From positions 1,166,366-1,230,365 of the forward strand of contig NC_022549.1 in the NCBI RefSeq assembly GCF_000967915.1: a stretch of 64,000 bases of DNA, read 5' to 3'. Origin of the DNA: Paracholeplasma brassicae. GTDB lineage: Bacteria; Bacillota_I; Bacilli_A; Acholeplasmatales; UBA5453. This document shows positions 33,079-42,308 of this stretch, piece after piece. The position numbers were made by a program, and so were the translations under genes. Below the pieces are notes generated by a model. The model was not told the DNA's origin, did not search any database, and saw only the letters and a list, made by a program, of their open reading frames with translations. Positions within the stretch are counted from its first letter, which is position 1. Each line of letters opens with the position of its first letter.

Positions 33079-33107
33079 TTGTGTAAACCGTTACATTATA
33101 TTATAAT
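33079..33107 (+). promoter_or_regulatory. glgAC promoter with a cre-like palindrome
   Basis: TTGTGT (33079-33084) and TATAAT (33102-33107) are 17 bases apart. TGTAAACCGTTACA lies between them and overlaps the -35. It is an inverted repeat (TGTAA/TTACA) close to LacI-family operators, differing from the CcpA consensus in two central bases. Confidence 0.6.
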
Positions 33108-33188
33108 TAAGATAGATGTTTAAAAAATCGACTTAGGAGAAACCTGATCAATCAAACATCGCTCATTGATTTTGGTTAAAAACGACCT

Positions 33189-34607
33189 ATGAATCTACTT
33201 TTTTGCGCAAGTGAAGCCGTTCCATTCTCAAAAACGGGTGGATTAGCGGACGTTGCGGGTGCACTTCCAAAACAAATTGTAAAATTAGGGCATCAAGTCA
33301 TTGTATTAACCCCGATGTACGAATCAATCTACAAAAATATCGATGATTTCACACATTTAGGTCAAAAAGAAGTTTACATTCAAAACGAAACCTACTTGGC
33401 CAACTACTATCAAACCATTGTTGATGGCGTTACTTATGTCTTTATTGAAAACGATTTGTTATTCAAACGAAAAGGCTATTATGGCTATTACGATGATGAA
33501 AAGCGTTTTATCTTTTTCTCATATGCTATTTTAGAGTTTGTTACACTAACGAATCGCGTTGATTTAATTCATTTAAACGATTGGCAAACAGCCTTGATTC
33601 CTTACTTGCTCGATGAGTTATATCGTCACAAAAAAGGCTATGAGCATTTAAAAACCTTGTTAAGTATTCATAACTTGGAGTATCAAGGGTCATTCAACAA
33701 AGACTTCTATCCCATGATTGGTACGCCATTTTCGTACGCCTATATTCATTTTGATCGAATCAATTTCTTAAAAGCTGGCATCATGAGAGCCGATTACATT
33801 AACACCGTTAGTCAAACTTATAGTAACGAAATTAAAACACAGTACTACGGTTTTACATTAGACGGTGCACTCAACTCGAGGGCTTCTAATTTTAGAGGCA
33901 TCTTGAATGGGATTGACTATGATATTTACAACCCAGAAACCGATGCGTTTATTGATTACCCATTCAATCAAAAGAATTTTATTACTCAAAAAAGAAAAAA
34001 TAAACTGGAACTCCTTAAATCTTTAGGCCTTGATCAGTCAAGTGACATTGCACTCGTTTGTTATATTGGTAGACTCGCCAAACAAAAAGGCGTTGATTTA
34101 TTCATGACGACACTTGAAGAAACCATATGCAAATCAAACGCCAATTATATTTTTATTGGCAGCGGCGATGAAATTTATGAGAATTTCTTAAGAGATTTAA
34201 GCTACAAATACCCTTCTAAATTTTACGCCTATATCGGATTTAATAATAGTCTTGCCCATCAAGTTTACGCTAGTTCGGATATTCTTGTGATGCCAAGTCA
34301 ATTTGAACCTTGTGGTCTTTCTCAAATGATTGCCATGCGCTATGCCACATTACCAGTTGTCAGAGAAACCGGCGGTCTAAAAGATACCGTCATTCCATAT
34401 AATAAATACACCAAGGAAGGCAATGGCTTTAGTTTTGCAAACTACAACGCTCACGAACTTCGAGACGTACTTCTTTCAGCGATTTCGTTACACAATAACG
34501 ACAAAAAGTCATGGCGAATTTTACAACGTCACGCATTAAATGAAGATTTCAGTCTCAATAAAATGGGTATCGCTTATCTAGAGCTATACCAAGAGATCAT
34601 TAAATAG
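33189..34607 (+). CDS. glgA: Glycogen synthase (ADP-glucose)
   Basis: The 472-residue GT5 enzyme begins NLLFCASEAVPFSKTGGLAD, with the KTGGL ADP-glucose motif, and has IGRLAKQKGVDLFM near residue 300 and PSQFEPCGLSQMIAMRYATL near residue 375 with the catalytic glutamates. It adds glucose from ADP-glucose to the growing glucan. It is followed after 12 bases by glgC, which makes its substrate. The ribosome site before ATG 33189 is weak. Branching and phosphorylase genes are not in the window. Confidence 0.95.
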   Translation: MNLLFCASEAVPFSKTGGLADVAGALPKQIVKLGHQVIVLTPMYESIYKNIDDFTHLGQKEVYIQNETYLANYYQTIVDGVTYVFIENDLLFKRKGYYGYYDDEKRFIFFSYAILEFVTLTNRVDLIHLNDWQTALIPYLLDELYRHKKGYEHLKTLLSIHNLEYQGSFNKDFYPMIGTPFSYAYIHFDRINFLKAGIMRADYINTVSQTYSNEIKTQYYGFTLDGALNSRASNFRGILNGIDYDIYNPETDAFIDYPFNQKNFITQKRKNKLELLKSLGLDQSSDIALVCYIGRLAKQKGVDLFMTTLEETICKSNANYIFIGSGDEIYENFLRDLSYKYPSKFYAYIGFNNSLAHQVYASSDILVMPSQFEPCGLSQMIAMRYATLPVVRETGGLKDTVIPYNKYTKEGNGFSFANYNAHELRDVLLSAISLHNNDKKSWRILQRHALNEDFSLNKMGIAYLELYQEIIK

Positions 34608-34619
34608 GAGGATAATCAC

Positions 34620-35852
34620 ATGGAAACATTAGCACTCATCTTAGCTGGAGGCAAAGGCTCAAGGCTGGATATCTTATCAGAAAAACGTAGCAAACCTGCG
34701 GTTCCATTCGCTGGGAAGTTTCGAATCATCGACTTTTCATTATCAAATTGTACAAACTCAGGTATCTATGACATAGCAATATTAACTCAATACCTCCCAC
34801 TATCATTAAACGAACACATCGGTAGTGGAAAACCTTGGGATTTGGATAGAAGAGATTCCCAAGTCACACTGCTTCAACCACATAACTATTGGTATTTAGG
34901 TACCGCCGATGCGGTCTTAAAAAACATCGAATTTATACAACGAAGAAACCCAAAATATGTCCTTATTCTATCTGGCGATCACATTTATAAAATGAATTAT
35001 AAAAAGATGATTGAGTCTCACATTAAAAATGGGGCTAACCTAACCATTGCGACTCAAAAGGTCCCAATGAATGAAGCCAATCGATTTGGCATCATCGAAC
35101 CAGATGAGAATCTTAAAGTCATTGGGTTTGAGGAAAAACCGACAAATCCAAAATCCAACCAAGCCTCAATGGGGATTTATGTTTTTGATGCTGAGACATT
35201 ATATACCGCGTTAAACAACATTACCGATCCAAACCTTGATTTTGGAAAACACATCATCCCGACATTAATTAAAGATAGCAATATCAATGTCTATGCCTAT
35301 GAGTTTGAAGGCTACTGGAAAGACGTAGGTACTTATGATTCTTACCTTGAAACAAGCATTGATTTATTAAATACAAAAGCCAAAGTTAAGCTCGATTTAT
35401 ACGAAGAAGACTGGCGTATCTACACTAGAAGTGAAGAAATGCCACCTGTAAAAGTAGGAGAGAACGCCAATATCGTTAACTCGCTTATATCTAATGGTTG
35501 TGTGATTGAAGGCACCGTCATCAATAGTGTCTTAAGTCCTGGGGTTTATGTTGGACCAGGCGCTGTAGTTAAAAACTGCGTTGTTTTTACAAATGCTACC
35601 ATTAAAGAAAATGCACATATTGAGAAATCCATTTTGGATAAAAAAGTCGTTGTCGGAAAAAACGCCATTATTGGTGCGTCAAATGACTACACGCCTAATA
35701 AAGAAAAACCAAGTATACTCAATTCTGGAATCAATGTGATTGCGAAGCATGCCGTCATACCTGATAACATTACGATTAGACGTAATTGTCGTATTTTTAG
35801 ACACGCTAAGTTTGATACAAACATCGTCGAAAGTGGTTCAACCATCAAATAG
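34620..35852 (+). CDS. glgC: Glucose-1-phosphate adenylyltransferase
   Basis: The 410-residue enzyme has LILAGGKGSRLDILSEKRSK and VPFAGKFRIIDFSLSNCTNS at the start, the GDHIYKMNY substrate site near residue 120, and a C-terminal left-handed beta helix of hexapeptide repeats (residues 285-400). It makes ADP-glucose from ATP and glucose 1-phosphate and is the controlled step of glycogen synthesis. AGGAGG stands 8 bases before the ATG. Operon with glgA. Confidence 0.95.
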   Translation: METLALILAGGKGSRLDILSEKRSKPAVPFAGKFRIIDFSLSNCTNSGIYDIAILTQYLPLSLNEHIGSGKPWDLDRRDSQVTLLQPHNYWYLGTADAVLKNIEFIQRRNPKYVLILSGDHIYKMNYKKMIESHIKNGANLTIATQKVPMNEANRFGIIEPDENLKVIGFEEKPTNPKSNQASMGIYVFDAETLYTALNNITDPNLDFGKHIIPTLIKDSNINVYAYEFEGYWKDVGTYDSYLETSIDLLNTKAKVKLDLYEEDWRIYTRSEEMPPVKVGENANIVNSLISNGCVIEGTVINSVLSPGVYVGPGAVVKNCVVFTNATIKENAHIEKSILDKKVVVGKNAIIGASNDYTPNKEKPSILNSGINVIAKHAVIPDNITIRRNCRIFRHAKFDTNIVESGSTIK

Positions 35853-35854
35853 TA

Positions 35855-35893
35855 AAAAAATAACGCTTTGAGCCATGCTCGAAGCGTTTTTAA
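35855..35893. terminator. Bidirectional terminator between glgC and degV
   Basis: AACGCTT-GAGC and GCTC-AAGCGTT pair with one mismatch around CAT, with A7 before and T5 after. It serves the converging glgC and degV genes. Confidence 0.85.
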
Positions 35894-35898
35894 TTTAG

Positions 35899-36771
35899 TT
35901 ATCTACTCGTAGCTAAAAAGAATAATGCAATCGTCCCTGGTCCACTGTGTGCACCAATGACTGGTCCGACAAAATTAACAATTTCTACGGTCGCGTCTAA
36001 CTCTTTTTCAATCATTTCTTTTAAATGTAGTGCTTGTTCAAGGTCATCCCCATGAGAAATAAATACGGTTTTTGATAAGCTTGGATCGTAGGTTTCTTTC
36101 ATTTTATGGAACAGTGACATAACCGCTTTTTTGCGTCCTACCACTTTCATTCTTGAAATCAATCTGCCTTCGTTATCCACATGAAGTACTGGGTTTATAT
36201 TAATTGCTTTTGCGACAAACGCTGCAACGCCACTAATACGACCACCACGTTTTAAGTGTGAAATATCATTGACTGTAAACCAGTGAGCAACGTTCAATTT
36301 AATAGTCTCAACGTATTTAAAGACTTCCTCTAAGGATTTGCCCTTACTTGCTTCTTGAGCTGCTAAATAAACGATTAACCCTTCACCTAGTGAAGCCGCT
36401 TTGGTATCTACAAGGGCAATCTTACGCTTCGGATATTTCTTTTCAAGCTCTTCTTTGGCAATACGTGCTGAATTATAAGTCCCAGAAAGTGCACTTGAAA
36501 ATGCTAAGATTAAAACGTCTTTACCTGATTCTAAAATTGGACTTAGTGCTTCCTCATAATCACTCACATTAATCTGTGAGGTGGTTGGAAGTTCACCTTG
36601 TCTTATGCGATCGTAAAACGCTTTAGGCTCCATGCTTCTATTATCTAAATAGTTCGGAAAAACGTCTTCTCCGAAAATAAATTTAAGTGGTAGTACTTCT
36701 AAGTTTAATGACACAGCAACATCATTTGGTAAATCAGTGGATGAATCTGTAACTATAACAAACTTGTTCAT
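35899..36771 (-). CDS. DegV-family fatty-acid-binding protein
   Basis: The 290-residue protein starts KFVIVTDSSTDLPNDVAVSL and has LPTTSQINVSDYEEAL near residue 80 and GPVIGAHSGPGTIALFF at the end. These are the DegV (FakB-like) landmarks, including the lipid-contacting serine regions. Members bind one fatty acid; the FakB branch presents it to the kinase FakA. No FakA gene is next to it. AAGGGAGG stands before the ATG. Confidence 0.93.
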   Translation of the reverse strand: MNKFVIVTDSSTDLPNDVAVSLNLEVLPLKFIFGEDVFPNYLDNRSMEPKAFYDRIRQGELPTTSQINVSDYEEALSPILESGKDVLILAFSSALSGTYNSARIAKEELEKKYPKRKIALVDTKAASLGEGLIVYLAAQEASKGKSLEEVFKYVETIKLNVAHWFTVNDISHLKRGGRISGVAAFVAKAININPVLHVDNEGRLISRMKVVGRKKAVMSLFHKMKETYDPSLSKTVFISHGDDLEQALHLKEMIEKELDATVEIVNFVGPVIGAHSGPGTIALFFLATSR

Positions 36772-36820
36772 ATAATTAACCTCCCTTTTTAACCATTATA
36801 CATTAAAGTATCGATTATTA

Positions 36821-37708
36821 CTAACTGTTTTTAATCTCTTCAATTAAGTTCGGATTAAACGTTTGATTTTTGATCATTTGAATTTCAAATAAATAAGGTG
36901 CTTTTTCTTCAACATAAGGGGTTTCTAAAATTTTAGGAATGTTCTTAAAATCCTCACTATAAACGACTTTTAGCAAACTATCAAAACCAATTTGGCCAAA
37001 CCCAAAGTTTTCATGACGATCTTTTGCTGCACCTTGAGGGTTTTTAGAATCATTGATGTGAAACACACTGATGTAGGATTTGCCTACAATTCGATCGAAT
37101 TCCGCTATTACACCTTCAAAATCATCTTTAATTGAATAACCTGCGTCTGAGGTATGACACGTATCAAAACAAACCGATACACGTGATTTGTCCTTAATTT
37201 GGGCAATCATGTCTCTAATTTCTTCAAATGTCTTACCCATTTCATTGCCTTTACCCGCCATGGTCTCAAGTGCGATTCTGACGTTTAAATCCTTCGTGTT
37301 TTCAATTACTTGATTAATGCCTTCACAAATCCAATTTAACGCTGCTGTTCTATCTTTACCAACGGCTGAACCTGGGTGTAAGACAATTTGATCAACGTGC
37401 ATTTTTGACGTACGAATGACTTCTTTGGTTAAAAACTCAACAGCAAACGCACGTTTTTCTGGATCTGGATTAGCCAAGTTGATGATGTATGGTGCGTGAA
37501 CCACCACATTTTTAAAATCAAGATTGGCTTCTTTCATGAGTTTCTCTGCTTCTTCTATTTTTAAATCTTCAATTTTTTTTCTAATTGTATTTTGAGGTGC
37601 GCCCGTATAGATCATAAAGGCCGTTGCCCCATAACTGATTGCTTCTTTTACCGCACCTTCGTACATGTCTGGTGCGCTCATTTTAACGTGTGAACCTAAT
37701 TTTAACAT
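36821..37708 (-). CDS. nfo: Endonuclease IV (AP endonuclease)
   Basis: The 295-residue enzyme carries all metal-site blocks of Nfo: VVHAPYIINLANPDPEKR, IVLHPGSAVG, IALETMAGKGNEMG, VCFDTCHTSDAGYS, VFHINDSKNPQGAAKDRHEN and GFGQIG. It cuts DNA at abasic sites in base-excision repair using three zinc ions. Its first base is the last base of the helicase gene stop (37708), so the two are read as one unit. Confidence 0.96.
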   Translation of the reverse strand: MLKLGSHVKMSAPDMYEGAVKEAISYGATAFMIYTGAPQNTIRKKIEDLKIEEAEKLMKEANLDFKNVVVHAPYIINLANPDPEKRAFAVEFLTKEVIRTSKMHVDQIVLHPGSAVGKDRTAALNWICEGINQVIENTKDLNVRIALETMAGKGNEMGKTFEEIRDMIAQIKDKSRVSVCFDTCHTSDAGYSIKDDFEGVIAEFDRIVGKSYISVFHINDSKNPQGAAKDRHENFGFGQIGFDSLLKVVYSEDFKNIPKILETPYVEEKAPYLFEIQMIKNQTFNPNLIEEIKNS

Positions 37709-38952
37709 TATTTTCCTCCGTATCTAACGATGTTTCTCGCTTTTTTGATTTTTTCTTTATTTTTCTTTTTATAATTTGGTGTTACTTTGGTTGGTTTTTT
37801 GATCTTACGAATTTCTTTTAATTCGTCTTCAGAAATCCCGTTTTTTATTTTACGTTCGGTTTTAATCAACTCGTTATTTCGGATGTTGTATTTCGTAAAC
37901 GTAATGTTCTTTTTCTTTAACGTGTCAATTTTTCGGCTGTTTTCTTTTGTTACTAAAGAATAAACAACACCTGTTTTTCCCATACGACCGGTTCTACCAC
38001 TTCGGTGGATATAAAAATCCAGTTCAAATGGCAAGTCGTAGTTAATGATGTGGCTGATGCCATCAATATCGATGCCTCTTGCGGCAATATCACTTGAGAC
38101 GACGTATTGATATTTAAGTGCTTTAATCTCTTCAATTAAACTCTTTCGTTGTCTTAAAGGCACTTTTGAGGAGATCATCGTTACTTTTAAGCCTTCGTCT
38201 TGTAAGACGTTAAATACCGCTTCGATGTCATCATTTCTTGAAACAAAGACCAAACATAGGTAAGGATTAATTGATTTAACTAACTCTTTTAAAACCGTGT
38301 TTCTTGTTTCGTGTTGTGTCTGAATCAACGCATGTTCAATTTGAAGTTTTGACGGGTCTTTCAAATCAATGATGAACGCATTACCGAAATATTTTCTCAC
38401 CCATGAATTTAGACCTTCTGGGAGTGTGGCAGAAAACATCAAGATTTTACTTGATGGGATGGCTTGAAATACTGGATCTAAGGTCGTGATGAAGTCTAGA
38501 TCAAACATCATATCAGCCTCATCTAGGATAATGGCTTTTGTCGTGTAGATTTTAAGCGCATTTTCTTTAATGGCGTAATCTTGAAGCTTACCTGGTGTGG
38601 CAATCACTAATTGTGGTTGTCTTTTTCTTAATGACTCTAAATCTTTGTTTCGGTCTTTACCTTGATAGTACGCCTTGACGTCGATATCAAGTTCTAAATC
38701 CTTGACCATCTTTTCGACTTGAATGACTAAATCGTTTGTCGGTACACAAATCACACCTTGTACTTCTTTTAGTTCTTTGTTGATTTGATTAACCATTGGA
38801 AGTAAATACGCGTGGGTTTTGCCAGTGCCGGTTGGTGCTAGACCAATGATCCGGTTGTATTTGTCAAACGCATCAAAGATTGCGATTTGTATTTCTGTAT
38901 ATTCTTTAAAACCTAAGGCTTGAATCTTTAACTCTATTTCTTTATTAAACAT
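37708..38952 (-). CDS. DEAD-box RNA helicase (CshB-like)
   Basis: The 414-residue protein has a Q motif (FKEYTEIQIAIFDA), motif I LAPTGTGKTHAYLLP, motif II IILDEADMMFD, motif III SAT, and motif VI YIHRSGRTGRMGKTG. The last 50 residues are strongly basic, an RNA-binding tail. CshB-type helicases help unwind RNA in the cold and in ribosome or mRNA handling. The nfo linkage is common in Firmicutes. The ATG at 38952 has a weak ribosome site. Confidence 0.93.
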   Translation of the reverse strand: MFNKEIELKIQALGFKEYTEIQIAIFDAFDKYNRIIGLAPTGTGKTHAYLLPMVNQINKELKEVQGVICVPTNDLVIQVEKMVKDLELDIDVKAYYQGKDRNKDLESLRKRQPQLVIATPGKLQDYAIKENALKIYTTKAIILDEADMMFDLDFITTLDPVFQAIPSSKILMFSATLPEGLNSWVRKYFGNAFIIDLKDPSKLQIEHALIQTQHETRNTVLKELVKSINPYLCLVFVSRNDDIEAVFNVLQDEGLKVTMISSKVPLRQRKSLIEEIKALKYQYVVSSDIAARGIDIDGISHIINYDLPFELDFYIHRSGRTGRMGKTGVVYSLVTKENSRKIDTLKKKNITFTKYNIRNNELIKTERKIKNGISEDELKEIRKIKKPTKVTPNYKKKNKEKIKKARNIVRYGGK

Positions 38953-39069
38953 ATAAAATCACCACACTTATTATAACTGATTGTGCAAAAATTTCCTAAT
39001 CATTAGGATTTATTTTTTTGATAAGGTATAATCTAATTTGAAGAATTAATCGATTGGAGTGTTTTAACT

Positions 39070-40008
39070 ATGAGCTTAGAGGTTAAAGATTTAAGACCAA
39101 GGGGTTATTGTCACGGCGTCGTGCGTGCCCTACAAATTGTAAAAAAAGTCATAAAGGATGATACTTACCCAAGACCCATCTATATTTTAGGGTTAATTGT
39201 CCATAATAAAAAAATAACGGAGGCGTTTAAGCATTACGGGGTTATTAGCTTAGAAGATAGTAATAAAACCAGACTTGAACTACTAGATGAAATTAATGAA
39301 GGCACGGTCATATTTACCGCTCATGGCGTCTCTGAACAAGTCATTGATAAGGCAAAACATAAGAATCTCACCTACTTAAATGCGACTTGTAAAGACGTTG
39401 ATAAAGTCCACGTCGCCGTCAAAGAAAAGCTAGGTGAAGGTTATGAAGTTACCTACATTGGACACAAAAATCACCCTGAACCCGAAGGCGTTCTTGGTAT
39501 TTCAAATGAAATCACTTTTTTAGAGACCAAACTCGATGCGCTAAACTTCGTGATGAAAGACCCAAATAAACCGTTGTTTGTAACGAATCAAACGACCCTT
39601 TCGAGATACGACATCAATGAAGTTTTAAATGTCTTATTGGTTAAGTACCCAAACCTTCTTTTTGATGATGATATTTGTGATGCAACCACACTTAGACAAA
39701 AAGCTGTAATAGATCAAGAAGACAGTGATTTGTTAATTGTTGTTGGTGACCAATTATCATCAAATTCAAACAAACTCGCGTTTGTCTCACAACACAGTAG
39801 AAACATTAAATCAATTCGAATTGAATCGGTTGAAGACATTGATATTGATTGGTTAAAAGACATTAAAAAAATATCGGTGACCGCTGGTGCTTCTACCCCA
39901 ACAAAAGTAACTCAAGAAGTGATCAACTTTCTAAAACAGTTCGATAAAACCAATCCAGACACATGGAATACATCATCGAAGCTAACTTATCTTGATATAT
40001 TGAGCTAA
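39070..40008 (+). CDS. ispH: 4-hydroxy-3-methylbut-2-enyl diphosphate reductase
   Basis: The 312-residue enzyme is the last step of the MEP isoprenoid route, giving IPP and DMAPP. The three cluster-binding cysteines are in PRGYCHGVVRA near residue 14, LNATCKDVDKVH near residue 107 and DDICDATTLRQKAV near residue 201. FTAHGVSEQV and IGHKNHPEPEG are substrate-binding blocks. Ribosome site TGGAGTG precedes the ATG. Together with dxs at 48372 it shows that the cell uses the MEP pathway. Confidence 0.95.
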   Translation: MSLEVKDLRPRGYCHGVVRALQIVKKVIKDDTYPRPIYILGLIVHNKKITEAFKHYGVISLEDSNKTRLELLDEINEGTVIFTAHGVSEQVIDKAKHKNLTYLNATCKDVDKVHVAVKEKLGEGYEVTYIGHKNHPEPEGVLGISNEITFLETKLDALNFVMKDPNKPLFVTNQTTLSRYDINEVLNVLLVKYPNLLFDDDICDATTLRQKAVIDQEDSDLLIVVGDQLSSNSNKLAFVSQHSRNIKSIRIESVEDIDIDWLKDIKKISVTAGASTPTKVTQEVINFLKQFDKTNPDTWNTSSKLTYLDILS

Positions 40009-40014
40009 AAAAAC

Positions 40015-40055
40015 AAGACAACCAACCCTTTTAATTGTGGGTTGGTTGTCTTTTT
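40015..40055. terminator. Bidirectional terminator between ispH and the ABC exporter
   Basis: A 14-bp perfect stem AAGACAACCAACCC / GGGTTGGTTGTCTT around a 10-base loop, with A and T runs outside. It serves both converging genes. Confidence 0.9.
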
Positions 40056-40067
40056 ATGTTTCAAAAA

Positions 40068-42299
40068 TTACGCGTCGTAACTACTCATTAGTTGCGATGG
40101 TGTTTTTCTTAAAATCATGATAATTGGTAATAGTCCGAATAGAATATTCGTTGCTAAAACGATGAGTATCGTAAAAATCGTACTAAGGAAGGTGACCCTA
40201 ACAATCCCTTGTTCAATCAAAATTGGATTGAAGTTTGTGATGTAATAGATACCTAGGAAAAATCCAATCATTGAAGTTACCCCAGTAATGACCAAGACTT
40301 CAATCAAATAGGTCTTATATAAGTCTTTTTTTCTGACCCCTAAGGCTCTAAACACAGATAATTCACCCATGCGGTCTAAGACCGACGTACGCATCACAAA
40401 GAATAAGCTCACCCACGTTACGGAGAGAATAATCAAACTAAAGATGGATAAGGAGATAAAAAGCGTTTGCCTTTCATCCATAAAATTATCTCTTTCAATG
40501 GTTGTCAGGTCTTCAATACCTTCAAACGACGTGTTTAATTTTAAGTACGCTATTGTCTGTTTTACATCGGTTGAATGGACGAAGAACTCCCTTGAATTAC
40601 CAAACTCTTCATTGATGTATCCTTCGACCGTGTCGTATTTCGGTTGTTCTTCAAAAACCGTCCAGTACTTGGTTTGATAATAGGTCAGTTGGTCCATAGT
40701 GAATGTGCCATATTGTCTTTCAGTAAATCCGACAATTGTGAACTCTTTACCATAAAATATCATCGTTCTACCGGTAATCTCTTTCATCGAATTGATGCCT
40801 AACATCTTGTATATCGATGAAGAGTACTCGTGATTTATTTGTTTTAGTAAGGACACATCGAGTAACACTTCATTGGTATTTTCAATATTTCTACCATAAA
40901 TAATCGATGTGCCAACGTTTTCTAAATCAAAGTGTGGGTATAAATAAATTCGATCATCTTTACCATAGTTCAAATTAAACTGATCGAAATAGGGAACGGA
41001 TATTTGAATTTGATGTTGCTCAGGTCTTGGGACCATATAGGTAAGACCCGTTGCCCCATCAATTTGGCTATAAGTTGCACGGTAACCGTCTTTTACTGTG
41101 ACAAGCACCATATTGACCGGCCTAGACATGTAATTTTCTTCAGCCGCATCAAATGCCGCATAAAGTGAAGCGGAGATAAACGATAATATCAGCCCACTAA
41201 TTAAAAAGCCAATAAACAAGAGACGCTTACGTTTGGTTTGGTTGATGATTTTTGAAAACGCCAAACGAAAACTGTGTTTTAGTGAAATGACTGGTTGGTT
41301 CTTCTTTTTCTTGGTTTCATCAATAATGGATTCGTAATCAAACGAATGTACCTCTTGTGCTTCTTGTTCGTCTTCGTAATGGGCATCAATGAGTTTGACC
41401 TCATTATTTTGATCGAACAATTGTATTTTTTTGAACTTTTGATTTCCAAAGTCGATGTAGAGTGTGCCATTGTTTAACACTAACTTTAGATTTAATGCCT
41501 GAATGTCTTCTTGATCACTGTACAAGTCGACGTTTAATAACCCATCATTTAATTCATGTCTGTGTAAGTCTTTTAGATAGATGTCGGTGTCTTGTCTGAC
41601 GCGGTAAAGATTACCTAAGCCGGATGAGGCACTATCGTCAACAATTTTACCATCTTGAAGTTCAATGATCCTCGTCGCATAGGCCGTTGCTAATTCTCTT
41701 TCGTGTGTGACTAATAAGACCAGTTTGGTCTCTGCGATTTTTTTGATGATGTTCATGACCTCAATCGTGTTTTTCGAATCGAGGTTTCCGGTTGGTTCAT
41801 CCGCAATAATGACCTGCGGGTTTTTCGCAAGGGCTCTTGCGATAGCCACACGTTGTTGTTGCCCACCAGAAAGCATCCCTGCTTTACGTTTTTTGTAGTT
41901 TTTGAGTCCAACGGCTTCTAATAGGTAGGTGATACGCTTATCAATTTCATCTTTATCGGTAATGCCTACCATGTTTAGTGTCAATCTGATATTCTCATAA
42001 ACGGATAATTGTTCAAGTAGCAAGTAGTTTTGAAAGATATAGCCGATGTGCTGATTTCTGATTTCATCCCACTTAGAGACTTTGTATTTATCGATTTTTA
42101 TGTCGTTAAACATAATCTCGCCTTTAACTTTATCTAGACCACCTAAGACGTTTAAAAGTGTGGTCTTCCCAGAACCTGAAGGTCCTAATAAAACGACTAA
42201 ACCCTTATCTGGTAAGCTGACTTCGATATCATTGATGACGTGAATCTCATTTTTTCGATTTTTATTAAAATACTTATTTAATTTGCCTGTTTTTATCAT
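40068..42299 (-). CDS. Fused ABC ATPase-FtsX permease (MacB-like), second copy
   Basis: Residues 1-225 are an ABC ATPase: [34 protein letters not shown] and ADEPTGNLDSKN. The rest is a permease with a first membrane helix near 365, a large outer domain and three C-terminal helices (about 620-740) of the FtsX type. The architecture is that of MacB/BceAB-like exporters that handle peptides or envelope stress. The ATG at 42299 is preferred, six bases after AGGTG; earlier in-frame starts at 42305 and 42308 lie on the ribosome site. It directly follows a related gene, so the two may pair as a heterodimer. Confidence 0.85.
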   Translation of the reverse strand: MIKTGKLNKYFNKNRKNEIHVINDIEVSLPDKGLVVLLGPSGSGKTTLLNVLGGLDKVKGEIMFNDIKIDKYKVSKWDEIRNQHIGYIFQNYLLLEQLSVYENIRLTLNMVGITDKDEIDKRITYLLEAVGLKNYKKRKAGMLSGGQQQRVAIARALAKNPQVIIADEPTGNLDSKNTIEVMNIIKKIAETKLVLLVTHERELATAYATRIIELQDGKIVDDSASSGLGNLYRVRQDTDIYLKDLHRHELNDGLLNVDLYSDQEDIQALNLKLVLNNGTLYIDFGNQKFKKIQLFDQNNEVKLIDAHYEDEQEAQEVHSFDYESIIDETKKKKNQPVISLKHSFRLAFSKIINQTKRKRLLFIGFLISGLILSFISASLYAAFDAAEENYMSRPVNMVLVTVKDGYRATYSQIDGATGLTYMVPRPEQHQIQISVPYFDQFNLNYGKDDRIYLYPHFDLENVGTSIIYGRNIENTNEVLLDVSLLKQINHEYSSSIYKMLGINSMKEITGRTMIFYGKEFTIVGFTERQYGTFTMDQLTYYQTKYWTVFEEQPKYDTVEGYINEEFGNSREFFVHSTDVKQTIAYLKLNTSFEGIEDLTTIERDNFMDERQTLFISLSIFSLIILSVTWVSLFFVMRTSVLDRMGELSVFRALGVRKKDLYKTYLIEVLVITGVTSMIGFFLGIYYITNFNPILIEQGIVRVTFLSTIFTILIVLATNILFGLLPIIMILRKTPSQLMSSYDA

Positions 42300-42308
42300 G
42301 TCCATCAC

